A DNA stretch of 64,000 nucleotides. It comes from Humibacillus sp. DSM 29435. Its GTDB lineage: Bacteria > Actinomycetota > Actinomycetes > Actinomycetales > Dermatophilaceae. The notes under the pieces were generated by a model that worked only from the letters and a program-made list of their open reading frames with translations, had not been told where the DNA came from and searched no databases. Positions 24,170-31,853 of this stretch are shown in pieces. Position numbers and translations under genes: made by a program. Positions within the stretch are counted from its first letter, which is position 1, and each line of letters begins with the position of its first letter. Location of the stretch: positions 1 through 64,000 of the forward strand of contig NZ_MAST01000045.1 in assembly GCF_001758225.1 (NCBI RefSeq), written 5' to 3'.

Positions 24170-25527
24170 CCTCTCGGAAGATCAAAACTGCCGTCTGCAC
24201 GACGACGAATATGAGTTTCCGCATTGGACGTGGGATTGCCGTTCAGGTCGATCGGTTGTCCGTCGGAGTTGTAGAACCGAACACACCCAAACTCGTACCT
24301 CGAATCCGGATCTTCGATCCGGATTGCGTCAGCGTTTTTGGCCTTGCCGGGTGCGGGATCTACCTTGTCCGGCGCTTGCCAGACCTCACCGTTCTTGTTG
24401 TTGGCCACTCGTCCCTGCCACGTGGATCCGGCTGCGTCGGGTCGCATCGAGTCGGGTATCGGGTCGCCCGCCTCGCCGCGTCCAGGCTTCGGCGCGTCAG
24501 CTTCGTGTAGGAGTCGGTTCTCGTTGGGGCGGGCGTGCTGGATGAGGTTGCCGGCTCCGGCGCCGGCGGCGGTCGCTCCGCCGGCGATGGCACCGGCAGC
24601 GACGACGCCGATGGGCACGCCCGCGACCGCCCCCACGCCGGTGGCGTCGAGCGCGACTCCGCCGACTTCACCGCCGGCCCCCAGCAGCATCATCCCGGCC
24701 CCGAGCGCCAGCTGGGCCACGTCTTCGGGGTGCTCAGCGGCGGCTTGCACCACGTCGGCCGCGCCGTTGACCAACGGCACCGCGGTGTGGTTGTAGGCCC
24801 AGGCGCCGGCGGTTCCCGCGGCCGCCAGCGTGCTGCCGAACCAGCTCGACTCGTCGCGGGGAGCTGGTTGGACAGCACGCTGGCCCACTCCGGCCGCCGC
24901 GGCCGCGTCGAGCTGACCACGCACCAAGGGCAGGTCGTAGACGAGGCCAGGGTCGAGGGACGGTGTCGCGGCGACGGGGCTGGCCGACATGACGCTGGGC
25001 GTGAGCCCGGCGAGCGCTCGCGCGCATCGGGTGGCGGACGTCGTCAGGGCGTCCATCGCGGCGCCGTACCGCCGGTGGATGCCGGTCAGCTCGGTGTGGT
25101 GCAGCCGCTCTGCCCTCGTGCTGGCCGCCAGCTGCAGCACGGGGTCACCAGCGTGGGTGATGTCGATGGTCGCCAGCGTGCGGTGGTGCTCGTCAGCGGC
25201 GCGCCCGGCCTGCGCAGACAAGCTTCGAGCGGCGGCGATCGCTGCCTCGAGAGAGCCGGCGTAGGCGGCGAGTGCCCGGCCGCCGTCGTCGACCTGGGCG
25301 AGCACCCGGCCGGCCCGGCTCGAGAGGGCCGCCAGCTCGGTGGTGGCTTCGGCGGCGCTCGGGCCGGACCAGACCCCAGCCAGCTCAGCCCCGGCGTTGC
25401 CGCGGACTCCGGCCGTTGCGAGCCCGTGGTCTGAGAGCTGGCGCAGGCGCCGAGCTGCGACTCTCAGCATCTCGGGGTCGCCGTCGGGCACGTCGAGATC
25501 GATCGTGATGGTGTCGCGCGGGATCAC
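24157..25527 (-). CDS. WXG100-type polymorphic toxin, cassette 1
   Basis: 456 residues. N-terminal about 110 residues form a helical WXG100-like module (AELAGVWSGPSAAEATTELAAL, a W-x-G turn). After a further helical region comes a block shared with the paralogue at 33025: AGAWAYNHTAVPLVNGAADV, EHPEDVAQLALGAGMMLLG, GGEVGGVALDATGVGAVAG. The C-terminal 90 residues are a toxin-like domain also shared (GRVANNKNGEVWQAPDKV, KNADAIRIEDPDSRYEFGCVRFYN, ETHIRRRADGSFDLPRGW), which I recall as resembling polymorphic toxin type 30; its activity is not established. Secretion by an ESX/type VII system is inferred from the N-terminus. A 13-bp overlap links it to its immunity gene. Confidence 0.75.
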   Translation of the reverse strand: MIPRDTITIDLDVPDGDPEMLRVAARRLRQLSDHGLATAGVRGNAGAELAGVWSGPSAAEATTELAALSSRAGRVLAQVDDGGRALAAYAGSLEAAIAAARSLSAQAGRAADEHHRTLATIDITHAGDPVLQLAASTRAERLHHTELTGIHRRYGAAMDALTTSATRCARALAGLTPSVMSASPVAATPSLDPGLVYDLPLVRGQLDAAAAAGVGQRAVQPAPRDESSWFGSTLAAAGTAGAWAYNHTAVPLVNGAADVVQAAAEHPEDVAQLALGAGMMLLGAGGEVGGVALDATGVGAVAGVPIGVVAAGAIAGGATAAGAGAGNLIQHARPNENRLLHEADAPKPGRGEAGDPIPDSMRPDAAGSTWQGRVANNKNGEVWQAPDKVDPAPGKAKNADAIRIEDPDSRYEFGCVRFYNSDGQPIDLNGNPTSNAETHIRRRADGSFDLPRGWGP

Positions 25528-25868
25528 GGGGCGCGGCCCCCACTCACGGCGCCGGCCGGCACCGGAAGCCCGCGAGAACCCAGGCTTGCGGCGTTCGTCA
25601 TCTCGACGTCGAGGGTCGAGATGCCGACCCAGTCGAGGTTGCGGCCCAGGGCGGAGAAGGCGAGCGCGAGCGTGCCGACCTCACGCTGGTGGGCCGCGAG
25701 GAAGGCCTCGAGGGCAGGGCCCAGCACCGGCTGGCCCTTTCCGACAGCGCTTCGCGCCTGCCCGCCGGCATGGGCGAGCCCGGTGGCACAGTCGCGCAGG
25801 GCCTCGCCGGTCGTGAGCACCGTCGTACCCACGGAGCGGGTGCCGTCGGTGTCGATCGCGTAGGCCAT
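25524..25868 (-). CDS. Small helical ESX/WXG100-like partner protein
   Basis: 114 residues, mostly helical: TRSVGTTVLTTGEALRDCATGLAHAG, then VLGPALEAFLAAHQREVGTLALAFSALGRNL. Size and position, directly before and overlapping by 4 bp the start of a WXG100-type toxin, fit the small EsxA/DUF-type chaperone or co-secreted partner found with such toxins. No clear W-x-G motif is present, only the helical pattern, so the family call is by context. It heads a three-gene operon (partner, toxin, immunity). The paralogous cassette at 33025 has no such gene. Confidence 0.6.
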   Translation of the reverse strand: MAYAIDTDGTRSVGTTVLTTGEALRDCATGLAHAGGQARSAVGKGQPVLGPALEAFLAAHQREVGTLALAFSALGRNLDWVGISTLDVEMTNAASLGSRGLPVPAGAVSGGRAP

Positions 25869-25924
25869 GGCACGAGAACCTAACCGGGTCGCGAAGCGAG
25901 CCCGAGAAGTTCTCCACAGCCCAG

Positions 25925-25944
25925 CGGCATCCGGCCGGATGCCG
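25925..25944 (-). terminator. Perfect 20-bp palindrome after the MFS gene
   Basis: CGGCATCCGGCCGGATGCCG is a perfect inverted repeat, ten bases beyond the MFS stop and about 56 bases before the partner gene start. On the minus strand it would form a strong stem suitable for termination, without a U-tract. It is made of the GGATGCC/GGCATCC word that is frequent in the window. Confidence 0.6.
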
Positions 25945-25953
25945 TTCTAAGGC

Positions 25954-27720
25954 TCAGGCCGGTGCGCCGGGGGCCTCACCACGCGATCGGGAACGGCGCG
26001 CCGTCGAGGGCGCCGCCAGCCTGCGCTGCCGGGCCGCCATGACGACGGTTGCGAGCAGGCCGACAGCACAGATCGGGAAGCCGACGTGCGGGTTGAGCGG
26101 CAGGATGATGCCCAGGGAGCCGCCGACCACCCACAGGATCTGCAGCATCGTCTCGCTCCAGGCGAACACCGACGCCTGCACGTTCTCGGGCACCTCGCGC
26201 TGAACCAGCGCGTCGAAGCAGAGCTTCGACAGCTGCGCCGACAGTCCTTGTACGAGGCCCAGGATGATCAGGGTCCACACGCTGTACCAGATCCCCGTGG
26301 CGACACACGTCGCCGTCGCGGCGAGCACCGAGACCATCGCGACCTTCTCGGGCCGGTAGTCCTTGATGACGTTGCCGAGCATGCTGCCGAGGGCGTTGCC
26401 GACGCCGATACCGAGCACGAGCAGGCCGAGCACGAGCTCGCCTCGCACCCCGTCGATGGGGTGCTCCTTGGCGAGGAAGGCCATGAACATGATGAGGAAG
26501 CCGGTGAGCAGCCGGGTGCCGCCCGTCGACCACATGGCGTGCATGACCGGCCAGGGGATGGCCCGCACCCGACGCCGGAAGCGGCCGATCGGCCCGAGGG
26601 AGTCGATGGTCACGGTGTCGTGGGGCGAGGCGTCGGCGGGAAACCCTGCGGAGCGCCTTCCGGTGCTCTGCACGGGGATCGGGGCGGTCTCCTCCGGGTT
26701 GCGCTCACCGAAGGAGGAGTCGACCCGGCTCGGCAGGCGGATCGCCTGAATGGTGCCGACGACGAACATGACGAAGGCTGCGCGCAGGGCCCAGGCGGGG
26801 CCGACCCAGAGGGCGGCGCCGCCGACCACGCCACCCATCACGGCACCGAGCACGCCGGCCATCGACACCTTCGAGTTCGCCTTGACGAGCGTCGTTCCCG
26901 GTGGCAGCAGCCGGGGCACGGCGGCAGCTCTCGCGATGGTGTACGCCTTCGACGCCACGAGGCAACCGAGGGCGGCCGGAAAGAGCCACCCGCTGCCGCC
27001 CGTGATCGCCTCACCGAGCACCCAACAGAGGAAGGCGCGGGCGGCCAGGGTGGTGCCGATGGCCCAGCGACGACCGTGGCTGAAGCGGTCGAGCAGCGGC
27101 CCGATGAGTGGAGCCGTGAGGGCGAACGGCACCATCGTCAACAACAGGAAGAGCGCCACCTGCCCGCGCGCCTGGGCCGTCTGCGGGTTGAAGAACAGGG
27201 TGCCGGCGAGCGCGAGGGTCATCGCCGTGTCGCCGGCGGCGTGGCTGGCGTGCAGTTCGGTGAGCCGGGCCAGACCACTGGCTCCCGCCCCGCCGGAGTG
27301 GGTGTAGCCGTGGTACTTCGCCGCCGCGTACCGGCTGGTGCGCGCCGTGAGACGGGCGCTGCCGCGCGTGGCGCGACCGACCCCACGGCCCACCGTGCGG
27401 ACGGTGGCGCCACCACGGCCCGACGACGAGGCGCCGAGGGGAGGTAGGGCAGGAGGGGCGGCCGACGCGGAGTCGTCGCTGCCTCCGGTCGTCGTGCGTT
27501 CGGATGCCGTCGGGCCCGGGGTCTTCGGGTCCACCGCATCGGGCACGGCATCCGGGCCCCCGCGGCGGGTGCGTGAGATCGGCACCGCGGTGGTGGGCTC
27601 AGGTCGCCGGCTCGCCGGCCCCGTGGCCATCGGGATGCCGTCGAGGGTGCCTTCGAAGGAGGCTCTTCGCAGGGGGGAGCTCGAGGCGTCCGGCAGGTCG
27701 CGGTCGTCGGGAGAGCTCAC
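25954..27720 (-). CDS. Major facilitator superfamily transporter
   Basis: 588 residues from the GTG at 27720. The first 180 residues are disordered, rich in Ser/Pro/Arg/Thr. Then about twelve membrane helices: LALAGTLFFNPQTAQARGQVALFLLLTMVPFALTAPLIGPLLDRFSHGRRWAIG (with the DRFSHGRR loop of motif A), GWLFPAALGCLVASKAYTIARAAAVPRLLPP, and a long central loop. No substrate can be named. Frames further upstream stay open to 28008 but would run into the divergent hydrolase gene, so 27720 was chosen; a later ATG within the disordered part (MATGPASRR) is possible. Confidence 0.8.
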   Translation of the reverse strand: MSSPDDRDLPDASSSPLRRASFEGTLDGIPMATGPASRRPEPTTAVPISRTRRGGPDAVPDAVDPKTPGPTASERTTTGGSDDSASAAPPALPPLGASSSGRGGATVRTVGRGVGRATRGSARLTARTSRYAAAKYHGYTHSGGAGASGLARLTELHASHAAGDTAMTLALAGTLFFNPQTAQARGQVALFLLLTMVPFALTAPLIGPLLDRFSHGRRWAIGTTLAARAFLCWVLGEAITGGSGWLFPAALGCLVASKAYTIARAAAVPRLLPPGTTLVKANSKVSMAGVLGAVMGGVVGGAALWVGPAWALRAAFVMFVVGTIQAIRLPSRVDSSFGERNPEETAPIPVQSTGRRSAGFPADASPHDTVTIDSLGPIGRFRRRVRAIPWPVMHAMWSTGGTRLLTGFLIMFMAFLAKEHPIDGVRGELVLGLLVLGIGVGNALGSMLGNVIKDYRPEKVAMVSVLAATATCVATGIWYSVWTLIILGLVQGLSAQLSKLCFDALVQREVPENVQASVFAWSETMLQILWVVGGSLGIILPLNPHVGFPICAVGLLATVVMAARQRRLAAPSTARRSRSRGEAPGAPA

Positions 27721-27800
27721 TCCGACATCTTGCCCTCTTGGGGTGAACAGTCGGTGCAGAACACGGCCGGTGGAGGTTCGTGGTGATGCAGCCGGCCGTT

Positions 27801-27830
27801 CTGACGCTGCCAGCACCCGGCGGATACGCT
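27801..27830 (+). promoter_or_regulatory. Promoter of the alpha/beta hydrolase gene
   Basis: CTGACG (27801-27806) and TACGCT (27825-27830) are 18 bases apart; TACGCT ends seven bases before the GTG at 27838, giving a probable leaderless transcript. Confidence 0.5.
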
Positions 27831-27837
27831 CGGTGGA

Positions 27838-28827
27838 GTGACGAACTCGACGGCCTCCTCCGCCACTGTCGCTGAGCCGTGTAACGGCGCGAGGGTGCGC
27901 CGATGGTCGGAGCGATGGGCCGGCGTGCTGGGCGTCGTCTGGCTCGTCACGGCCATCGTGCTCGCGGCCGCGAGCTGGTCGGTGCTGGTGGCCGGTCACC
28001 CCGCCCACCTGGTCACCCTGGGCGTGGTCGCGCTCGTCGGCCTCCTGCTCATCGTGCGAGCGCTCCGCCTTCGCCGGCGTTCGAGAGCGCCCAGCCGGGG
28101 CCCGGCGCTGCGCGTGGTCGGGCGGGTTCTGGCGGCGCTGGCCACGGTCGTCACCGTTGTCGCACTGGTCTACCTCAGGCCGTTCAGCGCCACTCCCGAC
28201 GCCATCGCGGCGATGGCGGGTGCCCCCGGCGTGCGCGTCGTCGACTCACCCACCCAGATCGCCCTCGAGCCCCAGAACCAGCCGGCAGCCCGCGGTCTCG
28301 TGTTCCAGCCCGGGGCCCGGGTCGACCCGCGAGCGTACGTGCCGCTGCTCACGCAGGTCAGCCGTGGAGGGGTGCTGGTCGTGATCGTCAAGCAGCCCTT
28401 CGACATCGGCTTCACGGCCATCGGCGCTCCCGGTCCGATCATCGCCGCGCATCCGGAGGTGCGGTCGTGGGCCTTAGCCGGGCACAGCCTCGGTGGCGTC
28501 GTGGCCTCCTCGTTCGCCGGTGGGCACCTCGACACGGTGCAGGGCCTGGTGCTCTGGGCCTCGTACCCGCTCGGTTCGTTGGCCGACACCTCGTTGAAGG
28601 TGGCGTCCATCTCGGGCACGAACGACGGGCTGGCCACTCCTGCCGACATCGACGCGAGCAGGCCCGACCTGCCCGGGTCGACGGTGTTCACTCCGGTCAA
28701 GGGCAGTGTGCACGCCTTCTTCGGCGACTACGGCCCTCAGCCCGGCGACGGCACTCCTTCGGTGAGCCGCGACAAGGCCCAGCAGCAGATCGTCGCTGCC
28801 ACCGTCACCCTGATGCAGTCCCTCTGA
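27838..28827 (+). CDS. Membrane-anchored alpha/beta hydrolase
   Basis: 329 residues. Three N-terminal hydrophobic segments (LGVVWLVTAIVLAAASWSVLVAG, LVTLGVVALVGLLLIVRAL, VVGRVLAALATVVTVVALVYLRPF) precede an alpha/beta-hydrolase domain with nucleophile elbow ALAGHSLGGVVASSFAGG, acid-side segment SISGTNDGLATP and a late His in KGSVHAFFGDYG. The catalytic Ser-Asp-His triad is therefore present, probably facing outside the cytoplasm. Homologues are annotated only as hydrolases; substrate unknown. Divergent from the MFS gene with a 117-base gap. Confidence 0.82.
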   Translation: MTNSTASSATVAEPCNGARVRRWSERWAGVLGVVWLVTAIVLAAASWSVLVAGHPAHLVTLGVVALVGLLLIVRALRLRRRSRAPSRGPALRVVGRVLAALATVVTVVALVYLRPFSATPDAIAAMAGAPGVRVVDSPTQIALEPQNQPAARGLVFQPGARVDPRAYVPLLTQVSRGGVLVVIVKQPFDIGFTAIGAPGPIIAAHPEVRSWALAGHSLGGVVASSFAGGHLDTVQGLVLWASYPLGSLADTSLKVASISGTNDGLATPADIDASRPDLPGSTVFTPVKGSVHAFFGDYGPQPGDGTPSVSRDKAQQQIVAATVTLMQSL

Positions 28828-28962
28828 CCCCACTGAGCCTCATGCTGGTCGCTGACCTCACGCGCCGTCAGGGGTGCCAGGGGGGCCAGGGGGGCCGCGG
28901 CGCGCTCAGCGGCGGCCGATGGTCCTGGTTGACACGGGGCGGCCGAGCCCAGGGCCTTGCGA

Positions 28963-29370
28963 TCAGTCGATGACCGCGACCGCCTCTACCTCGACCAGCA
29001 TGTCGGCTTCGCCCAGCGCGGCGACACCGATGAGGGTGATGGGCCTGACGATGTCGAGACCCAGGTCCTCGGCCGCGCGGATGGCGCCGGTGAGCAGCTC
29101 GGGCATCTTGTCGGGGTGCCAGTCGACGACGTAGACGGTGAGTTTCGCGACGTGCTGGAAGCCGGCACCCACACCGCGGAGCGCGGCATGGACGTTCCGG
29201 TATGCCTGCTCGACCTGAGCGGCGAGGTCTCCGGCTCCGACCGGCTGCCCCTCTGCGTTGCGAGCCACCTGGCCCGAGACGTACACGGTGCGGGCGCCGG
29301 TGGCGACACTGACTTGGGCGTACGCCTCTGGAGTCGGGATCCCAGGTGGGTTGAAGAGTTCGATGGTCAT
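28963..29370 (-). CDS. RidA/YjgF family enamine/imine deaminase
   Basis: 135 residues. The RidA family signature is visible: FNPPGIPTPEAYAQVSVATGARTVYVSGQVARNAEG and the later region AGFQHVAKLTVYVVDW. These trimeric proteins hydrolyse reactive enamines/imines such as 2-aminoacrylate; several subfamilies lack that activity. The substrate-binding Arg of true RidA (near ...IR) appears as AIRAAEDLG, not a clean match, so the subfamily is open. Divergent from a TetR-family gene, with an operator-like dyad between them, so TetR probably controls it. Confidence 0.9.
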   Translation of the reverse strand: MTIELFNPPGIPTPEAYAQVSVATGARTVYVSGQVARNAEGQPVGAGDLAAQVEQAYRNVHAALRGVGAGFQHVAKLTVYVVDWHPDKMPELLTGAIRAAEDLGLDIVRPITLIGVAALGEADMLVEVEAVAVID

Positions 29371-29383
29371 CTGTGCCTCATTT

Positions 29384-29409
29384 CATATCGTTGTTATGGC
29401 AATGCTATG
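29384..29409. promoter_or_regulatory. Dyad-symmetric operator candidate between ridA-like and TetR genes
   Basis: CATATCGTTG (29384-29393) and CAATGCTATG (29400-29409) are inverted repeats matching at 8 of 10 positions, six bases apart. It lies in the 53-base gap between two divergent genes, the usual place for a TetR-family operator. Confidence 0.5.
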
Positions 29410-29423
29410 GCAGACTGTGCACC

Positions 29424-30044
29424 ATGGCAAGGACCAGCGATCACCGCGTCCGCGTGGAGCTCATCGAGCAGGCCGCGGCCCTGCTCGCCACCGATGAGCC
29501 CCTCACCCTGCGTGCGGTCGCCGAGCGCTCAGGGACTTCGACGATGGCGGTCTATACGCATTTCGGCGGCATGCCCGGGCTCCGCGAGGCCGTGCGCAAC
29601 GAGGGATTTCGCCGTCTGGTCGCCCGACTGGAAGGAATCGACGACACCGAGGACCCGGTTCGAGACCTGGCCGCGCTCGGCGCGGCCTACGTGAGGCATG
29701 GGATCGCGCACCCGCACCTCTACCGTGCGATGTTCGACCCCGGCACCGGCCTGGAGAACGAGGAGGTCGCAGCCGAGGGTTTGCTGCGGCTCACCCAGGC
29801 GGCCGAGCGGGCCCGAGCTGACGGGCGCTTCCGGTCCGAGCCGGTCGACGTGGCGATCCGGCAGTGGATCGCCGGTCACGGACTGCTTGACCTCGTGCTC
29901 CGAGGGGTGCTGCCCGCCACGTCCGCCGCCGCGCATGGCGCCTCCCTGACGCTGGGCGTGTTTCTGGCTGCTGGAGACGAGCCGGAACGGTGCCGACTGT
30001 CCGTCACCGAGGGCTGGTCGTCCATCGCGGAGCACGGGCGGTGA
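29424..30044 (+). CDS. TetR-family transcriptional regulator
   Basis: 206 residues from the ATG at 29424 (MARTSDHRVRVELIEQAAALL). The HTH reads LTLRAVAERSGTSTMAVYTHFGGMPGLREAVRNEGF, the standard TetR recognition helix. The ligand domain includes the TetR_C_33-like RHGIAHPHLYRAMFDPGTG and AIRQWIAGHGLLDLVLRGVLP. An upstream in-frame ATG at 29373 would overlap the operator and add 17 unrelated residues. It probably represses itself and the divergent RidA-family gene. Inducer unknown. Confidence 0.9.
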   Translation: MARTSDHRVRVELIEQAAALLATDEPLTLRAVAERSGTSTMAVYTHFGGMPGLREAVRNEGFRRLVARLEGIDDTEDPVRDLAALGAAYVRHGIAHPHLYRAMFDPGTGLENEEVAAEGLLRLTQAAERARADGRFRSEPVDVAIRQWIAGHGLLDLVLRGVLPATSAAAHGASLTLGVFLAAGDEPERCRLSVTEGWSSIAEHGR

Positions 30045-30251
30045 CCGGCCTTGCGCGTGGTTCGTAGGATGTCGTCGGCCGGCGCCGCGGCCTCGTAGGA
30101 TTGGCCGCCGTCGAGAGTGGCGTGGTGACGATCGAGGGCGCGACCAGCACGACCGGCACTGCCGCTGCCGGGAATGGCGACCGCCCTCCAAGCCACGCTC
30201 CTGGCCCCACATCAGCGTGAGATGAGCCTCTGAGCTGGTGGCTACGCCCGG

Positions 30252-31211
30252 TCAGTAGTACCAGGGGAAGGGCGACCAGTCGGGCTCGCGCTTCTGCAGG
30301 AACTGGTCGCGGCCCTCGACCGCCTCGTCGGTCATGTAGGCCAGGCGGGTCGCCTCGCCGGCGAAGACCTGCTGGCCCATGAGTCCGTCGTCGGTGAGGT
30401 TGAACGCGAACTTCAGCATCCGTTGCGCCTGCGGGCTCTTGCCCATGATCTCGGTGGCGACCTGCAGGGCCTCGCGTTCGAGGTCGGCGTGGTCGGCGAC
30501 GATGTTGACGGCGCCCATCCGCTGCATGTCCTCGGCGGAGTAGGTGCGCCCGAGGAAGAAGATCTCGCGGGCGAACTTCTGGCCCACCATCTTGGCCAGG
30601 TAGGCACTGCCGTAGCCGGCGTCGAAGCTGCCCACGTCGGCATCCGTCTGCTTGAACCGAGCGTGCTCGCGCGAGGCGATGGTGAGGTCGCAGACGACGT
30701 GCAACGAGTGGCCGCCCCCGGCCGCCCACCCCGGCACGACGGCGACGACGACCTTCGGCATGGTGCGGATCAGCCGTTGCACCTCGAGGATGTGCAGCCG
30801 CCCACCCTGGGCCTTGACCCTCGCCTCGTCGACACCAGCTGCGGTGGCGTCGGCGTCGGGCGCGGTCGCGTACTGGTAGCCAGATCGCCCGCGGATGCGC
30901 TGGTCGCCGCCGGAGCAGAACGACCACTTGCCGTCCTTGACCGACGGGCCGTTGCCGGTGAGCAGCACGACCCCGACGTCGGGGGTCATCCGGGCGTGGT
31001 CGAGGGCTCGGTAGAGCTCATCGACCGTGTGCGGCCGGAAAGCGTTGAGCACCTCCGGCCGGTCGAAGGCGATGCGCACGACCCCCGAGTCGGCGTGCGG
31101 CCTTCCGGGGACGGCGCGGCGTCGGTGGTAGGTGAGGTCGGTCAGCTCGAAGCCCGGCACAGCCGCCCACTGTGACGGGTCGAAGGTGTCGGACACGCGC
31201 TCAGTAGTCAC
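30252..31211 (-). CDS. menB: 1,4-dihydroxy-2-naphthoyl-CoA synthase
   Basis: 319 residues from a GTG. A crotonase-fold enzyme that closes the naphthoate ring of o-succinylbenzoyl-CoA. Motifs are VVRIAFDRPEVLNAFRPHTVDEL, GVVLLTGNGPSVKDGKWSFCSGGDQRIRG (oxyanion-hole GGD), VVVAVVPGWAAGGGHSLHVVCDLTIAS, KQTDADVGSFDAGYGSAYLAKMVG (active-site Asp) and the C-terminal DWSPFPWYY typical of MenB. TAGGCT (31218-31223) lies six bases before the GTG, so it is likely leaderless. Confidence 0.97.
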   Translation of the reverse strand: MTTERVSDTFDPSQWAAVPGFELTDLTYHRRRAVPGRPHADSGVVRIAFDRPEVLNAFRPHTVDELYRALDHARMTPDVGVVLLTGNGPSVKDGKWSFCSGGDQRIRGRSGYQYATAPDADATAAGVDEARVKAQGGRLHILEVQRLIRTMPKVVVAVVPGWAAGGGHSLHVVCDLTIASREHARFKQTDADVGSFDAGYGSAYLAKMVGQKFAREIFFLGRTYSAEDMQRMGAVNIVADHADLEREALQVATEIMGKSPQAQRMLKFAFNLTDDGLMGQQVFAGEATRLAYMTDEAVEGRDQFLQKREPDWSPFPWYY

Positions 31212-31217
31212 GTTGCG

Positions 31218-31223
31218 AGCCTA
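31218..31223 (-). promoter_or_regulatory. -10 box of menB (TAGGCT on minus strand)
   Basis: On the minus strand TAGGCT ends six bases before the menB GTG. The left arm of the long inverted repeat (31228-31250) lies just upstream, in the expected -35 zone. Confidence 0.5.
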
Positions 31224-31227
31224 GTGA

Positions 31228-31285
31228 CCGTCGGTTGGAGGTGTTCCGCGGTCACCGGTAGACGCGGAACACCTCGAACCGACGG
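31228..31285. repeat. 23-bp inverted repeat between menB and the NUDIX gene
   Basis: The left arm (31228-31250, starting CCGTCGGTTGGAGG) and the right arm (31263-31285, ending CGAACCGACGG) are complementary at 22 of 23 positions, with a 12-base loop. It fills the gap between the divergent promoters of menB and nudix-menC. Confidence 0.85.
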
Positions 31286-31304
31286 CGAGGGGGGAGGCGA
31301 CGGT

Positions 31305-31310
31305 TAGGGT
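31305..31310 (+). promoter_or_regulatory. -10 box of the nudix-menC operon (TAGGGT)
   Basis: TAGGGT ends six bases before the ATG at 31317, with no ribosome-binding site between, suggesting a leaderless transcript. Confidence 0.5.
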
Positions 31311-31316
31311 CGGAGC

Positions 31317-31853
31317 ATGCCGATCCCGCCCTTCGTCGCCCTGTTGCGACGCAAGATCGGGCACGACCTGCTGTGGATGCCGGGCATCACGGCCGTCGTG
31401 CTGCGTGAACGACCGGGTCGGCCGCCGCGCACCGGCAAGACCACAGATGCCGGCGACGCCATCGACTCGCTCGACTCGCTCGAGGTGCTGCTCATCAAGC
31501 GGTCCGACACCGGCGCCTGGACGCCCGTCACCGGCATCACCGATCCGGGTGAGCAGCCACACCTCACAGCAGAGCGGGAGGTGCTCGAGGAGGCCAGCGT
31601 GGTGGCCCGGGTAGAGCGGCTCGTGTGGGTCGGCTCCGGGCCACCCATGGTGCACCCGAACGGTGACCACGCCCAGTATCTCGACCACACCTTCCGGTGC
31701 CGATGGGTCTCGGGCGAACCCACACCGGGCGACGACGAGGCCAGCGAGGCGGCGTGGTTCCCTCTCGACGCGCTACCCGAGATGAGCACGCGCTCCACCG
31801 AACGCATCGCCTGCGCCGTCGCCAACGCCCCCGAGGTTCGGCTCGGTGAGTGA
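31317..31853 (+). CDS. NUDIX hydrolase
   Basis: 178 residues. The Nudix box reads GITDPGEQPHLTAEREVLEEASV, matching GX5EX7REUXEEXGU except that the final Gly is Ser. The upstream segment GITAVVLRERPGRPPRTG and the strand DHTFRCRWVSGE complete the fold. It hydrolyses a nucleoside diphosphate linked to another group; substrate unknown. It overlaps menC by 4 bp, a common actinobacterial arrangement without a known reason. Confidence 0.9.
   Translation: MPIPPFVALLRRKIGHDLLWMPGITAVVLRERPGRPPRTGKTTDAGDAIDSLDSLEVLLIKRSDTGAWTPVTGITDPGEQPHLTAEREVLEEASVVARVERLVWVGSGPPMVHPNGDHAQYLDHTFRCRWVSGEPTPGDDEASEAAWFPLDALPEMSTRSTERIACAVANAPEVRLGE

Noticed and set aside
27721-28008. N-terminal extension of the MFS protein to 28008
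   Set aside because: It would run through the promoter and start of the divergent hydrolase gene and the added residues are low-complexity.
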